The notes beneath the pieces were generated by a model. It saw only the letters and a program-made list of their open reading frames with translations. It was not told where the DNA came from and did no database searches. From Agrostemma githago (Eukaryota > Streptophyta > Magnoliopsida > Caryophyllales > Caryophyllaceae), in NCBI GenBank assembly GCA_958450325.1, contig OY288243.1:62976606-63040605 (forward strand): a DNA stretch of 64,000 nucleotides, given 5' to 3'. Made by a program: the position numbers and the translations under genes. Of this stretch, positions 11,887 to 23,800 are shown piece after piece (position 1 is the first letter of the stretch; every line of letters begins with the position of its first letter).

Positions 11887-14139
11887 AATTGACAGTCTGT
11901 TTCCATGGTGTTCCAGTAATACCCGAGCCTCATGATTTTGCGGGCTAACATATGGGCGTTCATATGCGGGCCATTTTCACTATCGTGCACCTCAGACATA
12001 ACCTTTTCAGACTGTACTTTTGTCGATACACATGAGGAGAGCCCCATGTGCCGTCTTTTTTATAACTGCCCGTCATCCGTGCGAACAAATTGGGTTGCCA
12101 ATCTTCGCAGGGCTTTCTTGGCCCGGTTTTTAGTTCCCGGGGGATACTCTCCCGTTGTCAAGTAGGTTAGAATGGCTTGATACCAAGGTTCTGGGTCAGT
12201 TATCTCGATGTCTTGGATAGCGTGGATGTAAGTCGGTTCGGACCGTCTTTCAACGCAGATTGGCATGCTAGTTAGATGCTCCGGTATGTTTAGCAGGGAT
12301 GCTAATTTGGAAAGTGCATCTGCAAACTGATTCTCCTCTCGGGGTAGGTAGATATATTCCACCTTCTGGAATTGTTTCTCTAGAATCCTTACTCGTGCTT
12401 GGTAAGCCACGAGATTGGCGTTCCGAGTTTTCCATTTTTGGAGCGCTTGATTGATGACCAGTGATGAGTCACCGTGGACCCGGAGGTTTGTTACCCCTAA
12501 ATCAGCGGCGGCTTGTAGCCCGTGGATGCATGCTTCGTATTCGGCTGCATTATTGGTCACATCGAAGTCCAACTTGATGGATAAGGGGGTGTGCTCCCCT
12601 CGTGGCGAGATTAGTAGAATCCCAACCCCAAATCCTCGGAAATTGGATGCTCCATCGAAATACAAATCCCATGTTTCGGTATCGGTATGGAATATGTCTT
12701 CATCAGGAAAGGCCCAAGTATCGGTGTGGCCCTCTTCGGATATCGGACTATCGGCAAGGAATTCTGTCACTACCCGGCTCTTGATGGCTTTTAATGGTAC
12801 GAACTTGAGGTCAAACTCCGCGAGCATCAAAGTCCACCTGGACATCCGGCCGTTAAGGATGGGCTTGTCGAACAGGTACTTGATAGGGTCCATTTTGGAC
12901 AGGACATGTACCTCGTGGCTAAGCATGTAATGTCGGAGCTTTTTAGTGGCCCAAACCAAAGCTAGGCACGTTTTCTCGAGCATTGTGTACTTGCATTCGT
13001 ACTCCAGGAACTTCTTACTAATGTAGTAAATAGCCCGCTCTTTTGAATCGACTGTCTGGGCCAGCATAGCCCCCATGGTTGTCTCGATCGTTGTTAGGTA
13101 TAACGACAAAGGCAAACCGGGTTGAGGTGGCATTAGTACCGGCAGTGCAGACAGGATCTCCTTGATTTTGTCAAAAGCCGTTTGACATTTATCGTCCCAC
13201 AGTACCCGTTCTCATATCTTCAGTTTTTTGAAAATGGGCTCATATACCATGATTAGTTTTGAAATGAATCGGCTGATATACTGGACTTTCCCGAGAAACC
13301 CCCTATTTCTTTTTCAGTCTTGGGTGGCTGCATCTCGGTGATGGCTTTGATTTTAGCTGGGTCGACCTCGATGGCCCGTTGGCTAACGATATGGCCCAGT
13401 AATTTGTCCAACGTTACCCCGAAACTGCATTTTTGAGGGTTCAGTCTCATATTGTATTTACGCAGCCTGGTAAAGAACTTTCTTAGGGCCGTAATGTGCC
13501 CGCTTTGATCTTTGGACTTGACGATCATGTCATTTTGAAGGTGTAGCAGTAAGTACCCCAAGGTGTAATGAAGGTGGTCTTACTCATATCCTCTGCCATT
13601 TTGATTTGATTGTATCCGGCATACCCATCCATGAACGATAGAAGGGCATGATCGGCCGTGTTATCCACCAATATGTCAATGTGTGGTAACAGAAAATCGT
13701 CTTTTGGGCTGGCCTTGTTAAGGTCCCGGAAATCCACACATACCCGCACCTTGTCGTCCTTCTTGGGTACCGGCACGATGTTTGCGACCCAGTCTGGATA
13801 TTCAGACACTTGTATTAAGCCCGCTTTGAATTGCTTGTCGACTTATTCTTTGACTTTGAGGGACCATTCGGGCCTCCTTCTCCAGAGTTTCTGTTTTACC
13901 GGTTTGCACCCATCTTTGATGAGTATTCGGTGTTAAGCTATTTCCCGATCTATTCCCAGCATGTCCTTGTAGGACCATGTGAAGACGTCCTTGAATTCCT
14001 GGAGGAGGTTTGTGAATTGTTTCTTCTCCTCAAGATCCAAAGATAAGCCTAACTTAATCATCCGGGGCTCTAAAGTGGTTCCCACATTGATGGACTCGGT
14101 TTCCTCAATTACCGGATCTCGGGACTCCCTTTGTTCGAG
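11887..14139 (-). pseudogene. pol: A2 reverse transcriptase and RNase H domains, decayed and truncated
   Basis: The minus strand keeps RT motifs (VCVDFRDLNKA, FITPWGTYCY), both RNase H domains (YYISKKFLEYE; WDLYFDGASN ... FADALSKLAS) and the beginning of the integrase linker, where A1's LTR interrupts it at 11887. Relative to A1, about 94 bp are replaced by a 9-bp filler near 13532-13540, which removes the YVDD catalytic box and shifts the frame. Other lesions are a TAA near 13845 (expected Glu), a TGA near 13213 (expected Gly) and a one-base deletion near 13305. Unlike A1, the first catalytic Asp (VDF) is intact. Confidence 0.88.
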
Positions 14140-14142
14140 CTA
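14140..14142 (-). other. In-frame TAG between protease and RT of A2
   Basis: This sits at the codon homologous to the TAA of A1 at 5304-5306, between HLIE and LEQRES. Coding similarity continues on both sides. Confidence 0.55.
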
Positions 14143-15113
14143 CTCGATCAGATGCGGAGGTAGAGGTACCTGTTCGTCGGGTTTCTCAATGTCATTGCAT
14201 ATAAAATTTTTGAAATTTAGAAAATTTTGGAAATAAGACAAGTCGTAAGCAGAACGACTTTCGTTATTATTATTAATGGTAAATTTTGAGAAAAGCTCGA
14301 ATAGGGCGGCCATCTGCTCGTTGGTCAGTGGCGGGATAGGGAGAGGTCTTGGGACAGGCCCCGAGACCTCAGTGGAAGTGGCTAAGGGAAGAGGGGTTAC
14401 AGACTCGACTCTAGCACTAGACCCTCTAGACTTGGACTCCGACTCCGACTCTGACTCAGACTCAGACTCGGTATCCGGCATGTCTCCCTCGCCGGTGGTC
14501 AGCTTGTAGATTCGGCCATGGTTGTCGGTCCACTTGATGGTCTTCCTCCAGGCCCTTTTCCCGGTGTCCGTACCGACCTCGAAGATCAGCTTCGTCGGGT
14601 TAAACCGATAGCTGCGGAGGATCAGATTGACCAAATCATCTTTTGGAGCGGGGACGGCCTTGTCTTCTCCAAATAGGAGCCCCAGCATGGGCTCGGAGTT
14701 GTTTTCCCCTTCCTTGGACTCTTGAACAAGGGTGAATATATCATCGGGGATGAAATTGCATTCCCGAGCCGTTTTGGTCTCGGGATATGTGATGGTGGGT
14801 TGGTAGAGGCCCACTTGAATAGCTCCGAAAACTGAAGTGACGAAGTAGTCAGTTAACTTCGGGCTATAAGGGCCTATGTAAGTTCCCTTGAGGATGTTGG
14901 TGGCCTTGTGAAAACCGGCCCGGACCACGTTTTCAGGGGTTATAGCATACCCCAATCCGAACTGTGATTCACCATCGTTTAGGACCTCAATAATCTTCCC
15001 AGCTGGAAGATTTGGCCTCGAGGTAGCTCCCGGTAGATAGCCCATGTTTTGTAGCATTGTGTCGATGCTAGTGGTGAAGTAAGGCCTGAAGAGATATTCC
15101 TCCTCAATCATGC
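14143..15113 (-). pseudogene. pol: A2 protease C-terminal and linker segment
   Basis: This open frame runs from MIEEEYLFRPYFTTSI to QVPLPPHLIE. It holds the region after the protease core, a Ser-Glu run (near 14425-14480) and QMAALFELFSKF, followed by the conserved stop. It is the downstream half of the protease region that element C separated from 19797-20475. The last bases (15109-15113) are C's target-site duplication. It retains about 30 residues (around NVVRAGFHKATN) that A1 has lost. Confidence 0.85.
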
Positions 15114-15600
15114 TGATTAGAGTGGTTTGTAGTGCCTATTTTGTAGTGTTTTGGTCCCATTTTCCTTGTAGAATCGCTCCTTGGGAGCGGTTTAGGGGCC
15201 TCTTATGCTTCCGTTAGTTCGTTTCAGGTTCCCGAGACCAATTTGGAAGAGTTGGAGCGATTCCGACTCTATACATACACATTTTGGAGCCAACGGAGTA
15301 AAGGAACGATGATTCGATGCCTTGGAATCGACCCCGAGACCTTGGGACCCAATCCCGAGCCTCCGAGACCCGATCCCGAGTCCCGAGAATCGATGGGAAG
15401 CCCATGAGAAGCAAGGAGGGACCAAAAAGTTCATATTGGAGGCCTACAAGACCCATCCCGATCGGGAATGCCTAAAACCCGATCGGGATGAAGTGCACAA
15501 AGGAGACGGCCACTGGAGAGAGTTCCCGACCGGGTCCCAGATTTCCCGATCGGGAAATCTGGGATTTCCCGATCGGGATTGCCCATACCCGATCGGGATT
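15114..15600 (+). repeat. Left LTR fragment of C, shared with right LTR
   Basis: It is aligned at a constant offset of 3030 bp to 18144-18630 and almost identical for the first 440 bp. It then diverges after a cluster of CCCGATCGGG palindromes. The remaining 1.16 kb of the LTR are not found on this side. Confidence 0.8.
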
Positions 15601-15625
15601 TCTCCTTCCCGACCGGGAAGGGCCC
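15450..15625. repeat. Cluster of CCCGATCGGG palindromes
   Basis: Five perfect 10-bp palindromes plus two near copies (CCCGACCGGG) lie within about 175 bp. The cluster recurs in the right LTR at about 18484-18630. It could bind a dimeric protein or simply be amplified GC palindromes. Confidence 0.6.
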
Positions 15626-16380
15626 CCTGTCCCCCGTTGGCTCTTTTCTTCATCTTTTGAGTCCACCCAACCCTTGTATACCCCCTCCCAACCTCCCTAC
15701 ATATCCTTACTCTCGCTATATGGACGTTGCACTTTATTTACACATTTTCACCTCACACTCTCTTCACTTAGAACCGACTTTCACATCAAAACCCGCCTCA
15801 TTTTGCATTTGTGACCCAACCATGGAACCGGATCGCAATTGGAGAGGAATAACGACGACATGGACAAGCTAAGTGCCTATTTTGACTTATGAGACGATGG
15901 AGCGAGTGAGTTGGTAACCGTATGGTACGACAACTATCCTCTCTTTTCCATTTTTATCGCTTGTCTTCTTGGTTTATTCCCTTTCCCTCTTATCATTTGT
16001 GTCATGGTGGCCTTCGAGGCCTTGGTGTGCTTGCTCCCGACTCTTGATGATGTGATTACATCGAGAGTCATTCTCAAAATCCAAATTTTACAAGTTTTTC
16101 ACTCTTTGTTTTTGAGGATTTAGTCGGATTTAGGCGAAATCCGGGCTAGGTGACGTGATTACACCTAGTCCTCCCCTCCCATTTCCTTTTATTTCCTTCT
16201 TTTTATTTTCTTCCCCCTTCCATATCTTTTTCTTGTCTCGGCCCATGGTGACTTGACTACACCCCGGCCGGACGCTTTCTACCCTTTTCTTCACTTTTCC
16301 TTTTGATTTCTAGCTTTATTTTCGTAGTTTCTTTTGTGCTCCCATGCACTACGGTCGAGCATGAGGACATGGCTCGACTT

Positions 16381-16393
16381 AAGTGTGGGGGAG
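16381..16393 (+). other. Second polypurine-tract-like site inside C
   Basis: AAGTGTGGGGGAG is the same as the tract before the right LTR. It is followed by TGG instead of an LTR start, so it may be a relic of a rearranged end. Confidence 0.4.
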
Positions 16394-18143
16394 TGGTATT
16401 CCAGCGTAGTTAGCTTTATTTTTGTAGTTTTTCTAAAAATCTGTAAAAACCCTAAAAATTTGAAAAAAATTTCACAAAAATAAAAAAGATTTTCCTTTTG
16501 TGTGTTTTCCTTTTGTGTCATTGTGTCGTATGTTTGTTTTGTTGTGTGTTTTGCCTCCCCCTTTTCTTTATAGGTTTCCTAATCGCCATTAGCTTTGGAG
16601 AGCTTTCAAGACTTCCGGTATCATCTTTATCCCTTTTTCTTCTTTACCTCTTGCGGAGTTTGGAGGAGATTGTGATGTTGTGTGCTCGGGTGGAGCTTTG
16701 TAAAGTTTGTGGGTGATTTGGAGACTTGTTTGATGATAGGGGTGGTTTTTGTGTTCTTTATGTGTTTGTTTTGTGTTGTTCTTGTTTTGTTGCTTTTGCT
16801 TCTTGTTTTCTTTTGTTTTTGTCGAGTCTTTGTTTTGTGTTTTGTTGTGTGTCTTGTGTGTAAATGGTTTTCGAAAACCCGGTTTAGAGGTTAGTGTGTG
16901 AGTACATATTTTCCCTTCCTAGTAGTGTAAATCGAGTCTTGGATTTTAGTCTAGTAGAATGACCCTAAATCAATGATTTCGTTGGTCCTTTACCTTGAGT
17001 CCACCTAGCTTACTAGGAATTTACTACGGGATTTGCATTTTGACCATTATGACCACCCACGGTGTGAAAAGGCCTTGGTTACCGAGTCCCGTCCCCTAGG
17101 TGACCGTGTTTGGGATTGTTTAATTAGTCCAAGTTCTCCACTTTTTGTGGGTTTGAAGGGAATGCGCAGTCCCGACTCACCCATTTACCTACCTCCCACA
17201 CATATCCACACAATAAATTTGCAAATTGTTGATTCGTCTTTCTTGTCATACAAAGAAATGCCAAAAAGCCAAATCAAGCCAAAAGGGCAAAGAAAAGAAA
17301 AGAAAGAAAAATGAAAGAAAGAAAAGAATGAAGAAAAAGAAAAGGCACAAAAGCCAAAAAGAAAATAGAAAAGAAGAAAAAGAATGGCATGGCAAACACA
17401 AAGCAAAAATGCAAAAGAAAAGAGAAAATGCCAAAAGAAAATCGTCCCACAAAAATAGAAACCTCACACCTCACAAAATAAGCCTTTTTCCGACTTTTGC
17501 CGTGAAGAGCCTACCAAAGGACCGAGTCCCGAGGAAGGATGATAGCGGCATTAATCGGTCTTCCCTCATTTTGCATATTTTCACCTTTTTACTTGGACTA
17601 GTTAGGCGGTTTCGGATATGGGACGACCCTCTTAGCTCTTCGCTAAAGGGGGCGGGGTCTCACTTACCTACAGTGTCGACTAACACCGTGGTTCATCCTT
17701 TTTCCATCCCGCCGATCGTCTCGTAGTACGTTCTTAGAAGGTTAGGAGGAACCTAGGTAAGTCACCAACGTTTTTGTTGCTTTATCGTCATACTATTAGG
17801 GTTTAGTCCACCTCGATTTGTATTGCTAGCTTGGGAACGTTGTCACTTGCCTTGAGTCCTAAACCGGCGTTTCTTTCACCGCTTGTTTGAGGGAAGCGGT
17901 ATTTGTTTTCTTTTGGGTGCAACCTTTTGTGTGTTCGTTTGTGTGTTTGTTTGTTTTTGTGTCTTGTGGCCGGTTGCATCCACAGTTTTGTCGCAAGACC
18001 CGACTTGCCTTGCGGAGTGCACTTTTCCTCTAAGTGCACTCGCGTGAGTTGAAAGGGCGTAGGGTGCGCTAATACCCATTCGGCTAGTATAGTAGTTAGT
18101 ATGTGCTTACTCGAGGGCGAGTAAGGGTTAAGTGTGGGGGAGT

Positions 18144-19791
18144 TGATTAGAGTGGTTTGTAGTGCCTATTTTGTAGTGTTTTGGTCCCATTTTCCTTGTA
18201 GAATCGCTCCTTGGGAGCGGTTTAGGGGCCTCTTATGCTTCCGTTAGTTCGTTTCAGGTTCCCGAGACCAATTTGGAAGAGTTGGAGCGATTCCGACTCT
18301 ATACATACACATTTTGGAGCCAACGGAGTAAAGGAACGATGATTCGATGCCTTGGAATCGACCCCGAGACCTTGGGACCCAATCCCGAGCCTCCGAGACC
18401 CGATCCCGAGTCCCGAGAATCGATGGGAAGCCCATGAGAAGCAAGGAGGGACCAAAAAGTTCATATTGGAGGCCTACAAGACCCATCCCGATCGGGAATG
18501 CCTAAAACCCGATCGGGATGAAGTGCACAAAGGAGACGGCCACTGGAGAGAGTTCCCGACCGGGTCCCAGATTTCCCGATCGGGAAAGTGAGGTTTCCCG
18601 ATCGGGATTGCCCATTCCCGATCGGGATTGTACCGCTGCTGCCCGCGTGACTTTAGTCTTTTCTTCCTTCCATTTGTAACCCTTTAAATACTCGCCTCTT
18701 GTATTGTTTATGGATCTTACCTTAGTTTAGCCTCTCTTAAGCCTCTCTACAACATATAAACCCTAGATTTAGTTCTTCATATTAGTTTGAATCTCTCATT
18801 AATCCTTAGTTAATCTTAGTTAATCCTAGTTAATTAGTGCTTGTATTAAGAAGATACTTGAAGACTTCTCCAAGATTGACAACCTTGGGATTATTTGGGT
18901 TTCTCTTTTATGCAAGATTTCATCTTTTCCTTCATCTAGTGTTGGTATAATCTTTCTTTTCTCTTGTTTATTGTTATTGGATCAAGTTTGAATCTTTACT
19001 TAGTGTTTGTTGTTATTGTTTATATTGTTCTTGATGATGAATGTTGGGATTGTGAAGTTGTTTTATCCTTTCATTGTTGTAGTTAGTTTGACCATGAGTG
19101 AGTAGTTTATTTGTGGGTTAGTAGGGGGATTAAGGGTAGATTATGGGTGATTAGGGTTTGATTGGGGGTAAAGGGTGATTCTTTATTGTTAGTCACATAT
19201 TTGGCACACCTTGTGTTTGTTGATATGCTTGTATGAGTTGTAGTGGCCATGCTTCTCACGCTAGTCTTCTTCTACCCATTGTATGCTTTGTGTGTGGGCA
19301 TGTTGAGCATTGTCGTCGACATCGGTTTAAGTTGCTATCGCCCGGACCGAACCTAGCAATTAGGAGGTATCTACACCCTTAATCAACCCAAGTCACCCTA
19401 CTACACTTATGAACCCGACCTAACCCACTCCTTTCCTTCCATATTTGATCCATCTTGTTAGTTAGTCATCATTTCTTTAGATTGATAATTGGTTCGATTA
19501 TTAGCATTGTTTTGCACTTCTCTTTAGTTTGCTAGTTGGTTTGTGTTTAGTTATTCTAGCTTAACCTCGTTTAGCCTAGTTGATTGTTAGTTTACTTCTT
19601 ACTTCTCCTCTCATCATAATTCATCTAGTGTTAGTTCTTTGTGTTGTTTGGTAGCATAGTCTAGTTTTAGGCCGATTTAGTCTAAACCTTGCAATACCGT
19701 CTCCGTGGACACGACCCGACTTACCCTAACTACCGTTAGGTGCTAGTTGGCTATTAATTGGTGGCGGGATCCACGACAAATCCCACCATCA
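18144..19791 (+). repeat. Right (3') LTR of C (about 1648 bp)
   Basis: It starts TGATTAGAGTGG after the polypurine tract and ends CCACCATCA before the TSD. A possible promoter (CCCTTTAAATACTCGCC near 18681) is present. No gene is seen. Confidence 0.75.
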
Positions 19792-19796
19792 CATGC

Positions 19797-20475
19797 CCAC
19801 GAAGTCAAATCCTCGTGGGTCGGCCCGGCCCGTAGCATTACAGCTTGCTATGGTGATAGGGGTGGCTTCTAATGTGACGACACCGTCCCGAAGTGGCATC
19901 TTGACCTTCCTATGTAAGGTAGAGGACACGGCCTTGACCGCGTGGATCCAAGGCCTTCCGAGTAGCAGGTTGAAGGATGAGGTGACATCAATCACCTGAA
20001 ACTCCAGTTCTTTTTCGATTGGGCCCGTTATGATTGTCAGTTTAACGGCCCCGGCTACCGGTTTTGGGCTTCCGTCGAAAGCCTGAATAGTTTATGCTGT
20101 CGGGAGATAGTTGGCATCTGTGATGCCGAGGGCTTTAGCGGTCCTTAGGGGAAGGACATTTACAGCGGACCCATCGTCGATAAGGGTCATTGGGAGGTAC
20201 TTCCCTCGGCAAATGACCGTGATGTATAGGGCCAGATTATGATTGGACCCGAACGCTAGCAGATCAGACTCGGAGAAGGTGATGAGTGGGCCTTTTTCCT
20301 TGGACTTGCCCTTGAGATAAGGCATGATAGTGGCTACCATTTCAGTGGGGGTAACCTGTGAGTCGACCTTGATCTCGTCGAGAGCCTTAGTCAGTGTTTC
20401 CCGATGTGCTTGCAAGCTAACCAGTAGTTGCCATATGGTTAGATCAGCTCGAACCCTCTTCAATTGCTGGACCAA
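19797..20475 (-). pseudogene. pol: A2 protease core, interrupted by a stop and by element C
   Basis: It contains LYITVICRGKYLPMTLIDDG with SAVNVLP and LLGRPWIHAV, the aspartic protease core as in A1. A TAA at 20092-20094 sits where A1 has a Gln codon (PTAQTIQAF), consistent with CAA to TAA. The frame ends at FVGM, exactly where C's TSD begins. Confidence 0.85.
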
Positions 20476-20524
20476 AGCCGTGTCACTGCTTGGTTCTTCG
20501 AGGGTAGGATCCGTCCTGGTAGGT

Positions 20525-21910
20525 TCAGTGACGGTTGTTGGAGTAGAGCGCCCAGCTGTGGCGAGGGTTGGTGGCTAAGGCTTTGGACTTAGCTTTTCGG
20601 ACCTCTTCTCTCGTAACGGGGACAGTTTCCCCTTTGGCCAGGTAGACGTCGTCCTCAACATCGAACCATATCCCGTTGATTTGTGGGATATAAGGGGAAA
20701 TGAGGTGAGAACAGTTAATTACCTCGCCGGTGAATATAGCATGGGTACTGAACGGGTTTTCTTTGTTGCTCGGCTTGTCCCTGGACAGCGGTATTTTCCC
20801 ACTTTCGATCAGATCTTGGATCAGATGCTTCAGTTTCCAGCATTTTTCCGTGTCATGCCCATTACCACGATGATACTGGCAATAGGCTTGGACATTGTAG
20901 CTCTTGGGCCTTTTCTCCACTGGAAGTTCGGGAGTCAGGCCTATTGGTTGGATAAGGCCTTTAGAAGATAGCCTTTGTAAGGCGTAGGTATAGGTAGTCC
21001 CTATATCCGTGAATACCCGATTTGGTGTATTCTTTTTGGATGAGCTGTCAAGCAGATTTACCTCGTTGATGATGCTGCGAGTTGCAGCTGCAGGTGTGGG
21101 CTTGCTCGCAGATGAGCTTGCCCCTTGATAGCCCTTGGCAGAGGCCTTAGTCAGGCTCTCTAACCGTAAGTCGTCCTCGATCCTTGTACCCATTTCAGTC
21201 AGGGTAGCAAAATTGGGGATAACAGCATACCGGAGATGGACCCGGTAGGAAGGGAGGAGGTTCTTGACAAACGCCTCCACTAACACTTTTTCGCTGGGCT
21301 TATCAACCAGCTTCACACTCTCGGCCCGCCATCTCTGCAGATATTTGGTGAACCCTTCTCTGGGCTCTTGGGCCATTACTTCCAGAGTACGCATTGTAGT
21401 CTGGATCTCGGTATTATCAGCATAATTCCATGCAAATTCAGTCGCCACATCGTCCCAAGTTTTATATTTCTTGGAATCAAGCCTGTAATACCAGGCTTTG
21501 GGATGCTTTTCAAGGGAGGAAGGGAATAAGTGCGTAAACATGGTGGACTTCACCCCTTTTACCGCCATAAAGTGCGTAAACATCCAGTCTTTGAAAGCCC
21601 GGATGTGGTGGACCGGGTCCTCAGTACCCTCAAACATTGGAATTCCCGTAAGGTTGAGGTTAGCAGGTAGCTCGTCATTCAAAGGCGAATAGGAACGAGC
21701 AATTTCAGTGTGGATCGAGTTGTTTGTTGACAGGTGAACCTGTTCCTCGAGCCTGCAAACAGCGCTGACTAGTTCGGCTATGGGCCCAGTGGGCTCAGAT
21801 CCAGGAGGAGGAGTTCCTTTCTCCATGGCGCTCACACGAGTGGCAAGTGCGGTTTGGTCAGTCTGGATGGCAGTCAGTTGGGCTTCGATCTTGGCTAGGG
21901 CATCCTTCAA
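20525..21910 (-). pseudogene. gag: A2 gag, 461 codons
   Basis: This is a nearly complete gag: coiled N-terminus, capsid-type core (MFEGTEDPVHHIRAFKDW, AWYYRLDSKKYKTWDD), FTKYLQRWR, and the zinc-knuckle-like CQYHRGNGHDTEKC. The open frame begins at a TTG, because the ATG used in A1 (MTKEAIDEL) is altered here. A seven-residue insertion-like repeat 'MFTHFMA' interrupts the core relative to A1. A frameshift near 20575 separates it from the protease frame. Confidence 0.85.
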
Positions 21911-22647
21911 TGCGTCTATCTTGCGTTGATGTCTGGTTTCGGGTGGCCTGTCTGTTAGAACACCACGTAATCAGAAACTGGCCTGAATCCCGGAATAGAA
22001 AGTACATACCGAACAAGACTGAAAAGGGAAATGACTCGGAAAAGACACCTAGACGGGTGACTTGTGAAAGGTGGGCCTTCTTTAGGATTCGGCGGGTGGG
22101 CCGAGTCCTGTTCGAAGAAAGGTCCACGTGAGACATCCCCAGACTTTTAGACTCGATCGTGTAAATGGGCCGTCCTTTGTAGGAGTATGTCTTACGCAGG
22201 TGGGCTTTGCCTTAGTCTAATAAGGCGGACTGGGATAAGGGAGAAACCCGCGATGTAAGATCGACAGAATTTCGACGCTAAAGAAACCGACGACCTAAGA
22301 CACGACCCGACACTGCTAAATACGGGAAGTCCTAAGAAGATGAAGGTTTTGAAAATGGATTGTTTTTTGAAGAATCCGAGAAAACTCGGGGATAGGGCCG
22401 ATTTTTTTGAAGAAATCGGAAAGTGTATCGGGCCCCCAAATTTGAAAGTTCGAAAATGTTTTCGAGTTTTGAAATGGGCAGAATACCGGCTAGAAATAGG
22501 CTATTTTGAGTAAAAAATCATAAGTCCTAAATTCGGTACAGTCCCGGGTTTTTAAATTGAATATCTTGAAAAAGATGTATTTTTTGAAAAATGAAGTTTT
22601 TTGAAAACGACACGGAAACCAAATTGTGGTAAGTCACGCATCAGTTA
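21911..22647 (-). other. A2 5' leader
   Basis: It is similar in patches to A1's leader, shorter, and has no supported gene. Confidence 0.6.
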
Positions 22648-22666
22648 ATCCCCAGCGGAGTCGCCA
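22648..22666 (-). other. A2 primer-binding site
   Basis: TGGCGACTCCGCTGGGGA on the minus strand, next to the LTR end at 22670, as in A1 and D. Confidence 0.8.
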
Positions 22667-22954
22667 AATTGTGGACATGACATAGGTCCACCCCGACGCG
22701 GCCACGCGCGGGTTTGGGGAGGCGAATGAATCTCCATATGAGAATGGATCGAATTGAAATTTAAATCTAAGTGGAGTCGCCACCGAACATTGCTGGAGTT
22801 CGGGTCCATTCGAACCCACTCTATGTCGTAGTGGGCCGTGTACAAAATACGGCCCATTTCCGATGTCAGAGTTTATTGGGCTCGTCCCTTTGCATTGCGG
22901 TACCGATACCGTCACTACCGGTTATCGTGTATAGAATTACTCTCGTGCGCCAAC

Positions 22955-22975
22955 GGTTTCGGGCATCCGGAAACC
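22955..22975 (-). other. Conserved hairpin in A2 LTR
   Basis: Same arms as in A1 (GGTTTC/GAAACC), with one loop base changed (T to C). Confidence 0.55.
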
Positions 22976-23460
22976 GAGGTTCTGAGTAAGGGGTGAGGGT
23001 ACGTGTTGGGAAGCCCACTAAGGACACCCAACCCCGCCCGCACATTAGCGGCCTCTACTAGGATATCGAGTGACTTTCTAATACGCGCGTTAGTTAAACG
23101 ATGAAATGTTATGCAAACATTGTTTTCCCTAAGCATGTGAGAAATTGAATGGGTTTCTATGTCAATTTAATGCAACTAATTCTAACGTCGAAGTTAAATT
23201 TAGCATGCGGGTTCATTTTAGTACAATAAAATAAACAAGAATTAAATCGACAAAAGAACAAACGGTTAGTAACGGTATAACGATATTAACGGTTTGCAAA
23301 GATGTAATATGATATGGAATGATGCAAATAGGATGATGCAAAGTTTTGAAAAATGAGGTGTCCGCGTGATTGATTAGACACGCGTTGACTTAAGTCGTGA
23401 AAAGGTATTAACGAGACTCAAATGACTTGTAGGACTCACGGTTTGATGTGATAAAGGGGG

Positions 23461-23800
23461 CACTCGATCGAGTCATTGAAGGACTCGACCGAGTGGACCT
23501 ATAAAAAGGCTTCTGTCCAGATTTCACGATGGTACTCGACCGAGTTATGAGGGAACTCGGCCGAGTGCACGGCCATTCGAGCGAGTTATTGCAAAACTCG
23601 ACCGAGTTGTTGTCATGAAAGTATTCTGTCTCGTATTTTGGACCCTACTCGATCGAGTTATTTACCAACTCGACCGAGTACGTTACCACTCGATCGAGTC
23701 ATTGTGAGACTCGACCGAGTGGAGGTCGAAAAAGTATTCTGTTACGTTTTTAAGGTGCCACTTTGACCGAGTGGGCTAGGCACTCGATCGAGTGCCCCCT
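23461..23800. repeat. Dense CTCGAYCGAG palindrome cluster in A2 LTR
   Basis: I count about a dozen copies of the ACTCGATCGAGT / ACTCGACCGAGT type in 340 bp, at irregular spacing of 20-60 bp. Four more lie at 24878-24985, beside the TATA box. The palindromes are conserved while the spacers are not. Confidence 0.7.

Larger units (their letters stand above)
15114..19791 (+). mobile_element. Element C: Athila-like LTR element without coding genes
   Basis: Termini TGATTAG...CCATCA are flanked by CATGC on both sides (15109-15113 and 19792-19796). Removing the element and one CATGC restores A2's protease coding sequence. A polypurine tract AAGTGTGGGGGAGT (18130-18143), typical of Athila-type elements, directly precedes the right LTR. 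No gag, pol or primer-binding site was found. The left LTR matches the right one only over its first 487 bp. The interior holds T/G-rich (16500-16880) and purine-rich (17270-17470) stretches like an Athila 3' UTR. It probably inserted whole and then lost its middle and part of the left LTR, or it is a recombinant. Confidence 0.8.

Noticed and set aside
15322..15660. 112-codon frame repeated at 18352 in element C LTR
   Set aside because: It follows the CCCGATCGGG palindromes inside an LTR and breaks where the two LTRs diverge, so not a gene.
17226..17726. Lys-rich frame on the plus strand and Phe/Leu-rich frames on the minus strand
   Set aside because: They come from a purine-rich stretch of element C's interior with no conserved motif.
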